Shown here: positions 33,686 through 42,728 of the stretch, one piece after another
Layout: every line of letters begins with the position of its first letter
Position numbering within the stretch: the first letter of the stretch is position 1
The notes under the pieces: generated by a model
Databases searched by the model: none
What the model was told of the DNA's origin: nothing
The model's input: the letters and a program-made list of their open reading frames with translations, nothing else
NCBI RefSeq assembly: GCF_023554995.1
Contig: NZ_JAMJPK010000004.1
Coordinates: 186,001 to 250,000, forward strand
DNA: 64,000 nucleotides
Direction: 5' to 3'
From: Halomonas gemina
GTDB lineage: Bacteria > Pseudomonadota > Gammaproteobacteria > Pseudomonadales > Halomonadaceae
Program-made: the position numbers and the translations under genes

Positions 33686-34576
33686 TCATGCTGATTTGAG
33701 ATGGCGTGCGGGAATGATCTCAAGCAGGCCCGCGAAGAGCACGATGACACCTCCCGCCATCTCGAAGCCTGTTAGGGATTCATCGGCGAGGAGGGCCGCG
33801 GAAAGCGCCCCCACCAGCACCTCCGTCATCAGCAGGATGCTGACGCGTGCAGGCTCAAGCCGGATCGTTGCCCACATCAACGCCACAAGGCTCAATCCCC
33901 ACCACAGGCCACCTGTCAGCAGTGCCAGCCCCGTGATCGTGAGGGCCTGACTCGGGACAAGGCTGGGCATCGGCTCAAGGGACGGGGCGAGAACCAGCGC
34001 CGTCACTGCCGCGCCGAGGGCGAAGACGAAGGCGGCGGGCAGGGCCGTAATGGTGGACCTGGCGCGGATGCCGGTTGTGGAGAAAGACCAGAGGATACCG
34101 CCAATCAACGACATCCACTCACCTGCTCCCCGGGGCAGCGGCAGATTGCCATCGGCCCCCAGCATGATGGCCAGTCCTGCCAGGCCCAGGACAATGGCGA
34201 CAATGCGCAGGCGGGGCGTCGGCCATCCCATCAGGAAGCGGCCGATCAACGTGCTCCACACCGGGCTGAGAAACCACAGCAGGATGATGATCGCGACCCG
34301 CCCGTAGAGGAAGCCGATCGAGTAGAGCGCGAACGCTGCACCGCCCAGCGCGACCGAGAGCAGGGCGACCGGCCGGGTGCGGGCCAGTTGGCGGCGATTT
34401 CGAACGGCAAAGGGCAGCAGAAGTACCACCGTGCCAGCGGTGATGGCGGCTGTCCCCCAGGCGCCCGCCAGACCCATCTCTCCCAGGGCGCGAACCGGTA
34501 GCCAGTAGAACCCCCATAGCACCCCCGTGGCGAGAACGATGGCGGAGGCGAGAAGCGTGCGCTGATCGGGTTGCAT
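33686..34576 (-). CDS. DMT-superfamily (EamA) exporter
   Basis: This inner-membrane protein of 296 residues has ten hydrophobic helices in two EamA repeats (about 10-135 and 145-290). The EamA family moves metabolites such as amino acids; the substrate cannot be read from sequence. ATG 34576 is chosen over the 34636 start because it begins at the first helix and has AAGG upstream. It is divergent from a LysR regulator, which probably controls it. Confidence 0.85.
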   Translation of the reverse strand: MQPDQRTLLASAIVLATGVLWGFYWLPVRALGEMGLAGAWGTAAITAGTVVLLLPFAVRNRRQLARTRPVALLSVALGGAAFALYSIGFLYGRVAIIILLWFLSPVWSTLIGRFLMGWPTPRLRIVAIVLGLAGLAIMLGADGNLPLPRGAGEWMSLIGGILWSFSTTGIRARSTITALPAAFVFALGAAVTALVLAPSLEPMPSLVPSQALTITGLALLTGGLWWGLSLVALMWATIRLEPARVSILLMTEVLVGALSAALLADESLTGFEMAGGVIVLFAGLLEIIPARHLKSA

Positions 34577-34795
34577 GAGACATGACCTTGCTATTGCGTG
34601 AGGGCGGGGTGAGTAGTGCCGTGCTAGCCGAACCATGGCGAGTCAGTGTGTTCCTGCGCGAAAGCCGTTATCGCCGAAACGGCCACAACGTAACTTTTCT
34701 TACTTTTAACAAGAGCGATACCGACTATTTTCCTGAATGGATGGCGGCATGCAATGTATTTGATCTACACATAGAGGTTAGATAAAGTTTCTTTT
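34577..34795. promoter_or_regulatory. Divergent promoter region, exporter / LysR
   Basis: An AT-richer gap of 219 bases between two divergent starts, with no gene. It should hold both promoters and the LysR binding site; no single box stands out. Confidence 0.4.
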
Positions 34796-35752
34796 ATGAA
34801 ACGCCCACTGCCTTCTCTCAATGCGCTTCGCGCCTTCGAGACCACTGCACGCCATTTGAGCTTCGTGCCTGCTGCCGACGAGCTCCATGTCACGCCGGCG
34901 GCGGTGAAGCAACTGGTGCGCAAGCTGGAAGAGCACCTGGGCATAGCGCTCGTCGAACGTAGCGGGCGTGGCCTGAGGGTGACGCCGGCAGGCCGGGCTG
35001 GCCTGGAATCACTGGCGGCAGGCTTCCAGCAGATCGAACGTGCGGTTGGCCAGATGAATGCCTACCGCAATCCTCAGCGCCTGGTCGTCTCCGCCGAACC
35101 TTCCTTCGCTACTGGCTGGCTGGTACCCCGGCTCGAGCGGTTCCGCGCCATGTATCCCGACATCGATGTGCTGATCGATTCCTCACTTCGCCTGGCGAAT
35201 CTTGAAAAGGGAGCGGCGGACGTGGCGATTCGCTTCGGCGTCGCTCCGCAGAAGGGGGAAGTGGCCTACCGGTTGTTCGACGAGCAGCTGTGTGCCTTTT
35301 GCAGTCCATCGCTGACCACGCCCCATGATGGATTGCGGCAGCTGGACGACCTCTCTCGCGCCACCCTGATTCACTGGGATACGTCAGCCCTGACCTGGGC
35401 CACCGCGACGCGGGCGTGGGTGGGATGGGAGCCCTGGCTCGAGACGCTGGGCGCCGGTCACATCGATGCTCGACGAGGGGTCAGTTTCAGCGACTATAAC
35501 CTGGCCGTTCAGGCGGCGATTGCGGGACAGGGGGTCGTCCTTGGCAGCCTGCCGATACTGAGCGATCTGGTCGCGGCAGGGCTTCTGGTGCGTCCATTCA
35601 CGGACATCGTGGAGACGAGCATCGGTTACGATATCGTCGCGACCCGTGACGCCGTCGGTACGCAGCAGGTTCAGAGCTTCATCGCCTGGACCAAGGCGGA
35701 GGCGGCAGGAGCCGGGAAGCCGCCTCCCATCGTATCATCTCGGGGAGCCTAG
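34796..35752 (+). CDS. LysR-family regulator (GcvA-like)
   Basis: The 318-residue protein has the GcvA-type start (RPLPSLNALRAFETTARHLSFVPAADELHVTPAAVKQLVRKLEEHLG) holding the helix-turn-helix, a linker helix, and the two-lobed effector domain from about residue 92 (RLVVSAEPSFATGWLVPRLERF, then ADVAIRFG). It is likely to regulate the divergent exporter gene; the effector is unknown. Confidence 0.92.
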   Translation: MKRPLPSLNALRAFETTARHLSFVPAADELHVTPAAVKQLVRKLEEHLGIALVERSGRGLRVTPAGRAGLESLAAGFQQIERAVGQMNAYRNPQRLVVSAEPSFATGWLVPRLERFRAMYPDIDVLIDSSLRLANLEKGAADVAIRFGVAPQKGEVAYRLFDEQLCAFCSPSLTTPHDGLRQLDDLSRATLIHWDTSALTWATATRAWVGWEPWLETLGAGHIDARRGVSFSDYNLAVQAAIAGQGVVLGSLPILSDLVAAGLLVRPFTDIVETSIGYDIVATRDAVGTQQVQSFIAWTKAEAAGAGKPPPIVSSRGA

Positions 35753-35914
35753 ACCTTCCCGGGCCCTTTTACGAAGGTGGCCTGAGGCGACGAGAAGCGA
35801 ACGCAACCCCCCTCCATTGAGCGGGCGGTTGCCCGGCTGTCGTCTGCTGATGTCCGGGCACGGTCTTATGTCCCCGCGAGTCGGCCATGTCCCGGTTCCC
35901 AGTCGACGAGGTCC

Positions 35915-36565
35915 TCACTCCCTGTCCTTGTCGAAGAGGTCGCCCAGGTTCTCGTCGCTGCCCGCCAGCCCGAAGGTGGCGCGTGGTGGATCGAAGGCCT
36001 CCCGTTCGCCGATCACCTCACCCGTCGTCGAGATGACGATGCTGCGCTTCTCCGCGTAGCAGTAATGGTAGCGCTTGATCTCGCCCCAGGTGACCAGCTT
36101 GCCGCCGCTCTCGGTAATGTGGTCGCGTGCCTTCTGGCAGGCGGCCGCCAGGCGCTCCTCCCAAGGCAGGCGCCAGAAGCCGAGCGGGAACTTCAGCCGG
36201 CAGAAGTGCTCGGTGAAGGCCATGGCGAAGATCGGCGTGCCGGGGCCGCGCACATAGTCGGTATCGGCGAACAGCCAGTGGCGAAAGGCCGCGCGGTCCT
36301 CGACGAGTCGCTTCTCCAGGGCCTCGATGGCGGGCCCGGCGTCGGCCTCGGGAATGTCCACGCAGCGACAGAGCGCCTCGAGAAAGCCGCGCTCGCCGTA
36401 GCGTGCGTCGCGGTGCGTCTTCTCCAGGCCGAGATAGGGGCTCCTCCGGATGGCGTGCAGATGCGCCAGGGACGTCTCGTCGGCCGAGGTGTAGCCCATG
36501 CCACGGAGCACATCGGCGTCCGCCAGGTGCTGGGTCCTGAGCAGCAATTCCTGTTGCAGGTTCAT
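35915..36565 (-). CDS. Unknown protein (216 aa)
   Basis: I do not recognise this protein. It has 216 residues, no signal peptide or membrane helix, a His-rich helical N-terminal half (DETSLAHLHAIRRSPYLGLEK), an aromatic middle (MAFTEHFCRLKFPLGFWRLPWEERL) and a beta-rich segment (YHYCYAEKRSIVISTTGEVIGERE). GGAGGTC lies before ATG 36565. The small gene upstream ends inside that ribosome site, so the two form an operon. Confidence 0.65.
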   Translation of the reverse strand: MNLQQELLLRTQHLADADVLRGMGYTSADETSLAHLHAIRRSPYLGLEKTHRDARYGERGFLEALCRCVDIPEADAGPAIEALEKRLVEDRAAFRHWLFADTDYVRGPGTPIFAMAFTEHFCRLKFPLGFWRLPWEERLAAACQKARDHITESGGKLVTWGEIKRYHYCYAEKRSIVISTTGEVIGEREAFDPPRATFGLAGSDENLGDLFDKDRE

Positions 36566-36567
36566 GG

Positions 36568-36783
36568 TCACGACCTCCTCGCCAGCGTGTGGGACGTGCG
36601 GGCGGCAGGAGGAGAACCCCGAGATGCGCGCTGCGCCCCGAGAATGGCAGCATTTCGTAGCTCCGGGCGCACGATGTCGTCCAGATCGAGCAGGGCGGCC
36701 AGAGTACGGCGAAGGGATGCGGGGGAATCGCCAGCGGCGAGAGCCTCGGTGTGGTCGTGAGAGGCGGTAGTGCGGTAGGACAT
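36568..36783 (-). CDS. Unknown small protein (71 aa)
   Basis: A 71-residue protein (SYRTTASHDHTEALAAGDSPA, LRRTLAALLDLDDIVRPELR) with no recognised family. GGAG lies six bases before ATG 36783; an ATG at 36795 is an alternative. Its stop overlaps the ribosome site of the 216-residue gene. Coding status rests on the two ribosome sites and tight spacing. Confidence 0.5.
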   Translation of the reverse strand: MSYRTTASHDHTEALAAGDSPASLRRTLAALLDLDDIVRPELRNAAILGAQRASRGSPPAARTSHTLARRS

Positions 36784-36858
36784 GAGCGTCTCCATTTCCC
36801 CTGTGGAGCCTTGGAAGGCGTGGTTCGGCAAGCGCCGACCCAGGGGAGTGGAGTCGCA

Positions 36859-37029
36859 CGCCGCTTTAGCTGCATTTCTATCCCGCCCGCAAGTTGGTGC
36901 TTAAATCGGCGGAGGCCCGAGGGCCAGACAACAAGAAACCCGCTTTGCAAGTGCTAAAGCGGGCCTCTGGCGTCGCTTTAGCGGCATTTATAGAGCGCCC
37001 GCAAGCTGAGATTCAAATCGGCGCTGAGG
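36859..37029. repeat. Two 57-bp imperfect repeats flanking a hairpin
   Basis: 36859-36914 and 36971-37029 share CG(C/T)CGCTTTAGC(T/G)GCATTT, CGCCCGCAAG and (A)AATCGGCG blocks in order. Within each unit the ends are partly complementary (CCGCTTTAG against CTTAAATCGGCGG). Between the units ACCCGCTTTGCAAGTGCTAA (36938-36957) begins a CCCGCTTT / AAAGCGGG hairpin. No gene is seen between 36784 and the IS at 37137. Confidence 0.55.
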
Positions 37030-37200
37030 GTTAACCTGCCAGCGAAAACATGCCGTGTCAATACTTGTCCTTATGATCCTGACCGGATGTGATTCTCTGA
37101 TCTTTCCCCTTGTTGAGTGCCGCCTGCCGTTAGGATTGAAGTGGTCCAATTGGAGCGGACACCCCGATAAGCCTCATAATGGAGGCATATGGAGGTGTTC

Positions 37201-37494
37201 ATGACCAAGAAGACTCGACGTCGGTTTTCCGATGATTTCAAGGCGGATGCAGTGAGCCTGGTGATCGATCAGGGGTATTCCGTATCCGAGGCCGCCCGGC
37301 GCCTGGGCGTGGAGCGTAGCGTGCTGGACCGCTGGTGCCGCAAGCACCGTCAGCAGGTTTCCGGCACCCCGGGGCGGCAGTGGGATGATCGCGACGCCGA
37401 GATCAATAAGCTCCGCGAAGAAGTTCGTAAGCTACAGATTGAAAAGGATATTTTAAAAAAGGCGGCGGCCTTCTTCGCCAAAGAGTCGAGCTGA
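37201..37494 (+). CDS. IS3-family transposase OrfA
   Basis: The 97-residue OrfA has the helix-turn-helix of the family (RRRFSDDFKADAVSLVIDQG, SVSEAARRLGVERSVLDRWCRKH) and a leucine-zipper-like coiled coil (EINKLREEVRKLQIEKDILKK). GGAGGTG sits just before ATG 37201; ATG 37189 is an alternative. The run AAAAAAG at 37455-37461 near its end is a standard -1 slippage site for making the OrfAB transposase. Confidence 0.93.
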   Translation: MTKKTRRRFSDDFKADAVSLVIDQGYSVSEAARRLGVERSVLDRWCRKHRQQVSGTPGRQWDDRDAEINKLREEVRKLQIEKDILKKAAAFFAKESS

Positions 37495-38342
37495 GATACC
37501 AGTTCATCGAGTCGGAGAAGGCCACCTATCCTGTGGCCGTGTTGTGTCGAGTCATGCGGGTCAGCCGGAGTGGTTTCTATGTCTGGCGACGGCGTGGCCC
37601 TGATGAACCGCGTCAGGCCTTGCTTCAAGAGGTCAGAGAGATTCATCGCCAGAAGCGTGGCAGCTATGGCAGCCGCCGCATGGCCAGAGAACTGCGACGC
37701 CGTGGATACGACGTCGGCCGTTACCAGGCCCGGAGCCTGATGCAGGAAGCCGGCGTAGAGGCACGGCAGCGGCGCCGCTGGCGTCATACAACCGACAGTG
37801 AGCACAGCCTGCCGGTGGCGCCTAACCTGCTGAACCGCCAGTTCATGGTGGCGGAACCGAACCGGGCATGGGTGGCCGACATTACCGCGATCTGGACGCT
37901 GGAAGGATGGCTCTATCTGGCGGCGGTGCTCGACCTCTACGACCGGCAGTTAGTGGTCTGGGCGATGGCCGACCACATGCGCACGTCGCTGGTGCTGGAC
38001 GCCCTGGAGATGGCCATAGGTCGCCGACAGCCCGAGAGCGGGTTGCTCCATCACAGCGATCGCGGCAGTCAATACGCATCTCGTGATTACAGTGCCACGC
38101 TGGATCGGCACGGGTTCCAGGCCTCGATGAGCCGGAAGGGGAACTGCTGGGATAATGCCGTCATGGAGCGCTTCTTCGGCTCACTGAAAAGCGAGTGGTT
38201 GGCCGGCCAACGATACGGGAGCCGACAGGCAGCACGGCGTGATGTGATCGACTACATCGAGATGGAGTACAACAGCTGCCGGCTCCACTCGACCTTGGGC
38301 TACCAGACGCCGAGGGAGATTGAATTGGCAGCTGCGGCTTGA
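37461..38342 (+). CDS. IS3-family transposase OrfB (made by -1 frameshift)
   Basis: The frame is open from the slippage site at 37461; the first internal ATG is at 37533, so most product should be the OrfAB fusion. The integrase core has the DDE residues in VADITAIWTLEGWLYLAAVL (first Asp), LLHHSDRGSQYAS (second Asp) and NCWDNAVMERFFGSLKSEW (Glu). The element looks intact and potentially active. Coordinates here start at the slippage site rather than at a start codon. Confidence 0.92.
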   Translation, partial: GGGLLRQRVELRYQFIESEKATYPVAVLCRVMRVSRSGFYVWRRRGPDEPRQALLQEVREIHRQKRGSYGSRRMARELRRRGYDVGRYQARSLMQEAGVEARQRRRWRHTTDSEHSLPVAPNLLNRQFMVAEPNRAWVADITAIWTLEGWLYLAAVLDLYDRQLVVWAMADHMRTSLVLDALEMAIGRRQPESGLLHHSDRGSQYASRDYSATLDRHGFQASMSRKGNCWDNAVMERFFGSLKSEWLAGQRYGSRQAARRDVIDYIEMEYNSCRLHSTLGYQTPREIELAAAA

Positions 38343-38540
38343 AAATGTGTCCGCTCTGACTTGACCAGAACAGATAGGTCCAGCCGATCCGAAGCAGCTT
38401 GCACTGGTTGAGCCAACAGACCTGGTATCTGGTTCGAGAGGGGAGAAGCCACTGCTGATTTTGACGTTCTGACTCTTCAGCCCCTTTTGGCCTTGTCCGC
38501 ACCTTATACAACCTGATGGGGTGTGGATCCATGAAGAGCG

Positions 38541-39035
38541 TCACTCACGGCAGGGGGGGGGCACCACTACCACCGGAACACGTGAACGCTTTATCACGCC
38601 CTTGGTAATCTTGCCGGCATAGGTGGCCGAGAAGTTACGCTTGTTGGCCGCGAGCACGATCATGTCACTGCCGGCGCGCTGGGCGAAGTCCGTGATCACA
38701 GAAGCGGGATAGCCTTCCAGTACGCTACGTGTCATTTCTCGACCCCCGAATTCTTCACGAAGGTCGGGATGTCGTGACCAAAAGGTCTCGATCTGTTCAT
38801 CAAGCACCTCGCCGGCCTCTTTGAGGCGTCGTTCTCTTAAGCTCTCGAGTATTCCCCGATCCGGAATATTGTCCCTGAGCGTAGTCACGACATCATCGGA
38901 TAGGGACTTGACCGCGTGCAGGACGTCCAGCTTAGCCCCAGTGGCAATGGCAAGCCCCACGGCTTGCGACAGCACCGGATCGCTGTCGGTTCTCAGTCCC
39001 ACGCAGCACAGGATGCGATGGATACCATGACTCAT
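38541..39035 (-). CDS. Universal stress protein, UspA family
   Basis: The 164-residue protein has one Usp domain: HRILCCVGLRTDSDPVLSQAVGLA, LDVLHAVKSL and the ATP-loop region SDMIVLAANKRNFSATYAGKITKGVIKRSRVPVVVV (G-2x-G-9x-G(S/T)-like). In TRAP-linked clusters Usp proteins often accompany the transporter. A nine-G run (38553-38561 on the plus strand) encodes its terminal Pro-Pro-Pro, close to the IS insertion. It lies downstream of a LysR gene on the same strand. Confidence 0.88.
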   Translation of the reverse strand: MSHGIHRILCCVGLRTDSDPVLSQAVGLAIATGAKLDVLHAVKSLSDDVVTTLRDNIPDRGILESLRERRLKEAGEVLDEQIETFWSRHPDLREEFGGREMTRSVLEGYPASVITDFAQRAGSDMIVLAANKRNFSATYAGKITKGVIKRSRVPVVVVPPPCRE

Positions 39036-39171
39036 GATGCTTTCTCCTTAGGCACGGCGGCGGTGCTCCGTGCAGTGGTATCAGTAGTGATTGGCGGCCT
39101 CAAGCTTAGCGTACACGGCAATCTATGCCGACAGTTGCAGGTAGTCGGGGCCATCAGCGAGATCTTCCTGG

Positions 39172-40077
39172 TCATACCATCGGTGGCCGATCATGTATCA
39201 GTTTCCATAGAGTATCCACTGATGCCGTATCGACGTCGGGCTGGCGGTAACAGGCGACGAACAGCTTGGGACCTCCCAGTATATCCAAAAGAGATATCAG
39301 CTTTCCCGCTATCAGGTCTTCCTCGATCAAACCGTTTGGCAGCCAGCCGATACCCAGACCCGCTAGGGTCAACTCGCGTATGCCAATCGTGAAGGAAGTT
39401 TCGCAGATCAGTTCGGTATCGTAGCGGCGTTGGAGGTTGAGTAGGTAAGGGCTGGCCAGGACGCTGCCCATGAAACTGTCCACCTCGTACCCGATCAGCG
39501 GCAGGTGTGTCCTGCTCTCGAGATCGAACAGGGGACGCCCCAGTCGGTCAGTGGCACATACGGGAATCAACTGTTCCGTCCCCAGTTGAACGCGCTCTAT
39601 CTCTTCGCGATCAAGGAACAGCTGTGAGCCCTCCAGTTCGCTGCACAGCAGCAAGTCAGCCTCACCTCGCTGGAAGTTGCGGATACAGTCACTGCGATCC
39701 GATGAACGGACCTGCAGGCGCGCTTCAGGCGCGCGCTGGCGGAAGTAGCGCAACAGTCGGGGGAGATAGCTGACAGTAAGCGTGTGCTGGGTGGTGAGGA
39801 TAGCGCGTGGCCCATGCAGGGCATCCGCTCGGATGCGACTGCGGATGGCGTAGAGGTGGGCCAGCCAATCTCGCATGGATGCCTCATAGGCTTGTGCATG
39901 CGCCGTGAGCGAGAGTCGAGCTGAGTGGCGATCGATCAACTCGACGCCCAGCCACTCCTCCAGCTGGCGGATGCGCCGTGAGAACGCCGGCTGGGTGACG
40001 TGCCGCACCTCCGCGGCCTGGGAAAAGGTGCCCGCCTCGACAAGCGCAAGAAAGTCTTCAATCCATTCGATCTTCAT
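39172..40077 (-). CDS. LysR-family regulator of the sulfonate cluster
   Basis: The 301-residue protein has an N-terminal LysR helix-turn-helix (IEWIEDFLALVEAGTFSQAAEVRHVTQPAFSRRIRQLEEWLG) and an effector domain from about residue 90. It is divergent from the cuyA-like gene across 215 bases, the normal position for a LysR activator of a catabolic operon; a sulfonate or intermediate is the likely effector. The tandem ATGs at 40080 and 40077 are alternatives; GGGG spacing favours 40077. Confidence 0.92.
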   Translation of the reverse strand: MKIEWIEDFLALVEAGTFSQAAEVRHVTQPAFSRRIRQLEEWLGVELIDRHSARLSLTAHAQAYEASMRDWLAHLYAIRSRIRADALHGPRAILTTQHTLTVSYLPRLLRYFRQRAPEARLQVRSSDRSDCIRNFQRGEADLLLCSELEGSQLFLDREEIERVQLGTEQLIPVCATDRLGRPLFDLESRTHLPLIGYEVDSFMGSVLASPYLLNLQRRYDTELICETSFTIGIRELTLAGLGIGWLPNGLIEEDLIAGKLISLLDILGGPKLFVACYRQPDVDTASVDTLWKLIHDRPPMV

Positions 40078-40292
40078 CATAATACCCCATGGATCAATGC
40101 CGATTCAGTGATATCTTTGGCGTATGCAAAAAAGTAACCGCTCATGAGTATCTTGGCATTGGTCCGCATCGGCGTGCAGGTATTAGTTTTAGGACAGACC
40201 GGTCGGCGGTGAACCAGGGTTCGCCGGCTCGTTGACCGTCTCATTTCGAGAGCACGCTTATGTCACAACAAGTTACTCGCCTGGAGGCTCGT
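40078..40292. promoter_or_regulatory. Divergent LysR / cuyA control region
   Basis: No gene is seen. It must hold the promoter of the catabolic operon and the LysR site. The palindrome CTCATGAG (about 40141-40148) is the only short dyad noted; no T-N11-A box is convincing by eye. Confidence 0.4.
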
Positions 40293-41306
40293 ATGCACCT
40301 TTCCCGCTTTCCCCGTATCCGACTCGGCCACATGCCGACTCCCCTTGAGCCCATGGACAATCTGAGCCGTCTGCTGGGTGGCCCGCGCCTCTGGATCAAG
40401 CGCGACGACTGCACGGGGCTCTCCACGGGCGGCAACAAGACCCGCAAGCTCGAGTTTCTGATGGCCGATGCCCTGGAGAAGGGCGCCGACACCATCATCA
40501 CCCAGGGCGCGACCCAGTCGAACCACGCCCGCCAGACCGTCGCTGCGGCCTGCAAGCTGGGCCTCAAGTGCCACATCCTGCTCGAGGATCGCACCGGTAG
40601 CCACGACCCGGCCTACAACTACAACGGCAATGTCTTCCTCGACCAGCTGCACGGTGCCACCGTCGAGAAGCGCCCCGGCGGCGCCGACATGGCGGCCGAG
40701 ATGGAGACCCTGGCCGAGCAGCTTAAGGGCGAGGGCAAGACCCCGTACATAATTCCCGGTGGCGGCTCCAACGAGATCGGCGCCCTAGGCTACGTCAATG
40801 CGGCCTTAGAGCTGTTGGCCCAGGCGAATGACATGGGCCTGCAGATTGACCACCTGGTGCACGCTACCGGCAGTGCCGGCACCCAGGCCGGTCTCGTCAC
40901 GGGCCTTGCCGCCTGTAACGCGGGCATCCCCGTACTCGGCGTCGGTGTGCGTGCGCCCAGGGACAAGCAGGAGGCCAACGTCTTCGCGTTGGCCCAGAAG
41001 ACGGAAGCCAAGCTCGGCTTGAGCGGAGTGGTGTCCCGCGAGCACGTGGTGGCCAACTGCGATTACGTCGGCGAGGGCTACGGTATCCCCACCGAGAGTA
41101 TGGTCGAGGCCGTCACGCTGTTGGCCCGTCATGAGGGGATCCTGCTCGACCCCGTCTACTCCGGTAAGGGCATGGCGGGCCTGATTGATCTGATCCGCAA
41201 GGGCCATTTCAAGGAGAGCGAGAACGTGGTGTTCCTCCATACCGGGGGCAGTGTCGCACTGTTCGGTTACCCCGATGCCTTCGGGTTTCCCGACTACCAG
41301 GCATGA
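40293..41306 (+). CDS. cuyA: PLP-dependent sulfo-lyase / D-cysteine desulfhydrase family (CuyA-like)
   Basis: The 337-residue cytosolic protein is a fold-type II PLP enzyme of the ACC-deaminase/D-cysteine desulfhydrase group: [23 protein letters not shown] with the PLP lysine (Lys49), [17 protein letters not shown], and [11 protein letters not shown] at the end. L-Cysteate sulfo-lyase CuyA, which releases pyruvate, ammonium and sulfite, belongs to this group. The neighbouring HpsN-like and YeiH-type genes favour that over D-cysteine desulfhydrase. GGAGG five bases before ATG 40293 makes it a better start than ATG 40260. Confidence 0.8.
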   Translation: MHLSRFPRIRLGHMPTPLEPMDNLSRLLGGPRLWIKRDDCTGLSTGGNKTRKLEFLMADALEKGADTIITQGATQSNHARQTVAAACKLGLKCHILLEDRTGSHDPAYNYNGNVFLDQLHGATVEKRPGGADMAAEMETLAEQLKGEGKTPYIIPGGGSNEIGALGYVNAALELLAQANDMGLQIDHLVHATGSAGTQAGLVTGLAACNAGIPVLGVGVRAPRDKQEANVFALAQKTEAKLGLSGVVSREHVVANCDYVGEGYGIPTESMVEAVTLLARHEGILLDPVYSGKGMAGLIDLIRKGHFKESENVVFLHTGGSVALFGYPDAFGFPDYQA

Positions 41307-41401
41307 TGACAAGCCTTACTGCTTGTTGGCTTAGCTTTCTGTCGCTTTGACCTAGAGTGAAGCAACGATCCTGAGTCATCAACTCAATTGGGGAGAACAT
41401 A

Positions 41402-42718
41402 ATGACAATTCGACATCTCAAGTCTGCCGAGGGTGCCGAAGGCGTCGCCGCTGAAGATCAACGTGTCAACGCTGCAGTGCAGAAAATGCTCGACGATATT
41501 CGCGAGCGTGGCGAGCCGGCCGTGCGCGAGTACGCCGAGAAGTTCGACGGCTGGACCGACGATTTCGTCCTTAGCGACGAGAAGCGTCAGCGCCTCATCG
41601 ACGGCGTGCCGCAGTCGGTCAAGGACGATATCGACTTCGCCCATCGTCAGATTCGGCGTTTCGCCTTGGCACAGCGTGATAGCCTCCAATCCTTCGAGAT
41701 AGAGACCGAGCCAGGTGTGGTACTAGGTCAACGGGTGCTGCCTGTCGGTTGCGCTGGTTGCTATATTCCGGGGGGGCGTTACGCACATGTTGCCTCGGCG
41801 CTGATGAGTGTCGCAACGGCCAAGGCGGCGGGCGTTTCGCATGTGGTGGCTAGCTCGCCACCGCGCGGTGACAGCATCAACTCAGCTGTGGCGTATGCCC
41901 TGGATGTGGCCGGCGCGGACATGATCCTCGAGATGGGCGGCGTTCACGCCATGGCGAGCATGGCCTTTGGCCTGTTCGGCGGACGTGAGGCCGATATCCT
42001 GGTTGGCCCGGGCAACGCCTACGTGGCCGAGGCGAAGCGCCTGCTGTTTGGCCAGGTCGGCATCGACGTCTTCGCAGGCCCGACCGAATCGGCCGTGATC
42101 GCCGACGACTCCGCCGACCCGATGACCATCGCCGTCGACCTGGTCTCCCAGGCCGAGCACGGCACCAACTCGCCGGTGTGGCTGTTCACCACCAGCGAGG
42201 CCCTGGGGGAGAAGGTCATCGAGCTGGTGCCTAAGATCGCCGACGACATGCCCAACGCCGACGTCATCCATGCCGCCTGGCGTGATCATGGCGAGGTGAT
42301 CCTGGGCAATACCCGCGAGGAGGTCGTCGAGGTTAGTGATCGCTACGCCTGCGAGCACCTGCAGGTAATGTGCGAGGACCTCGACTGGTGGAAGGAGCAC
42401 CTCGGCAACTACGGCTCGCTGTTCCTCGGCGAGGGAAGCACCGTGACCCATGGCGACAAGTGCTCGGGCACCAACCACATCCTGCCGACCAAGCGCGCCG
42501 GTCGCTACAGCGGCGGCCTGAACGTGCACAAGTTCATGAAGGTGCTGACCACTCAGCAGCTCAGCGAGGAGGCTAACCGCACCTTCAGCGCCGTGGGCTC
42601 GCGCATCTCCCGCGTTGAGGGCATGGAAGGGCACGCCCGGGCCTGCGACTGGCGCCTGACCAAGTACTTCCCCGACGAGCAGTGGGATTTCCCCGTCCAT
42701 CATCAGCAGCGCTACTGA
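41402..42718 (+). CDS. hpsN: Histidinol-dehydrogenase-family sulfopropanediol dehydrogenase (HpsN-like)
   Basis: HpsN oxidises (R)-2,3-dihydroxypropane-1-sulfonate to sulfolactate with NAD. The 438-residue product has the zinc-enzyme fold of HisD (VGCAGCYIPGGRYAHVASALM, GGVHAMASMAFGLFGG, VGPGNAYVAEAKRLLFGQVGIDVFAGPTE, QAEHGTN near 250, CSGTNHILPTKRAGRYSGGL) but lacks any histidine-operon context. It lies within an apparent sulfonate operon. A related diol or amino-alcohol sulfonate substrate cannot be excluded. The start ATG 41402 is preceded by GGGGAGA. Confidence 0.8.
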   Translation: MTIRHLKSAEGAEGVAAEDQRVNAAVQKMLDDIRERGEPAVREYAEKFDGWTDDFVLSDEKRQRLIDGVPQSVKDDIDFAHRQIRRFALAQRDSLQSFEIETEPGVVLGQRVLPVGCAGCYIPGGRYAHVASALMSVATAKAAGVSHVVASSPPRGDSINSAVAYALDVAGADMILEMGGVHAMASMAFGLFGGREADILVGPGNAYVAEAKRLLFGQVGIDVFAGPTESAVIADDSADPMTIAVDLVSQAEHGTNSPVWLFTTSEALGEKVIELVPKIADDMPNADVIHAAWRDHGEVILGNTREEVVEVSDRYACEHLQVMCEDLDWWKEHLGNYGSLFLGEGSTVTHGDKCSGTNHILPTKRAGRYSGGLNVHKFMKVLTTQQLSEEANRTFSAVGSRISRVEGMEGHARACDWRLTKYFPDEQWDFPVHHQQRY

Positions 42719-42728
42719 GGCAGGTCCC

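Larger units (their letters stand above)
37137..38372 (+). mobile_element. IS3-family insertion sequence (1236 bp)
   Basis: The ends are imperfect inverted repeats of about 26 bp: TGAAGTGGTCCAATTGGAGC at the left, and a right end whose complement starts TGTTCTGGTCAAGTCAGAGC; both continue into GGACAC. They start and finish TG...CA. A 3-bp direct repeat GAT flanks it (37134-37136 and 38373-38375), which is the family's target-duplication size. It holds orfA, an A6G slippage site and orfB in the -1 frame. Confidence 0.93.

Noticed and set aside
38161-38544. A minus-strand frame crossing the right end of the IS, which would be continuous if the IS were removed.
   Set aside because: The joined frame has no recognisable protein features and no ribosome site; I could not support an interrupted gene.
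41402-42718. Histidinol dehydrogenase hisD.
   Set aside because: No his operon gene is near; the TRAP, CuyA-like and exporter context fits the HpsN branch of the family better.
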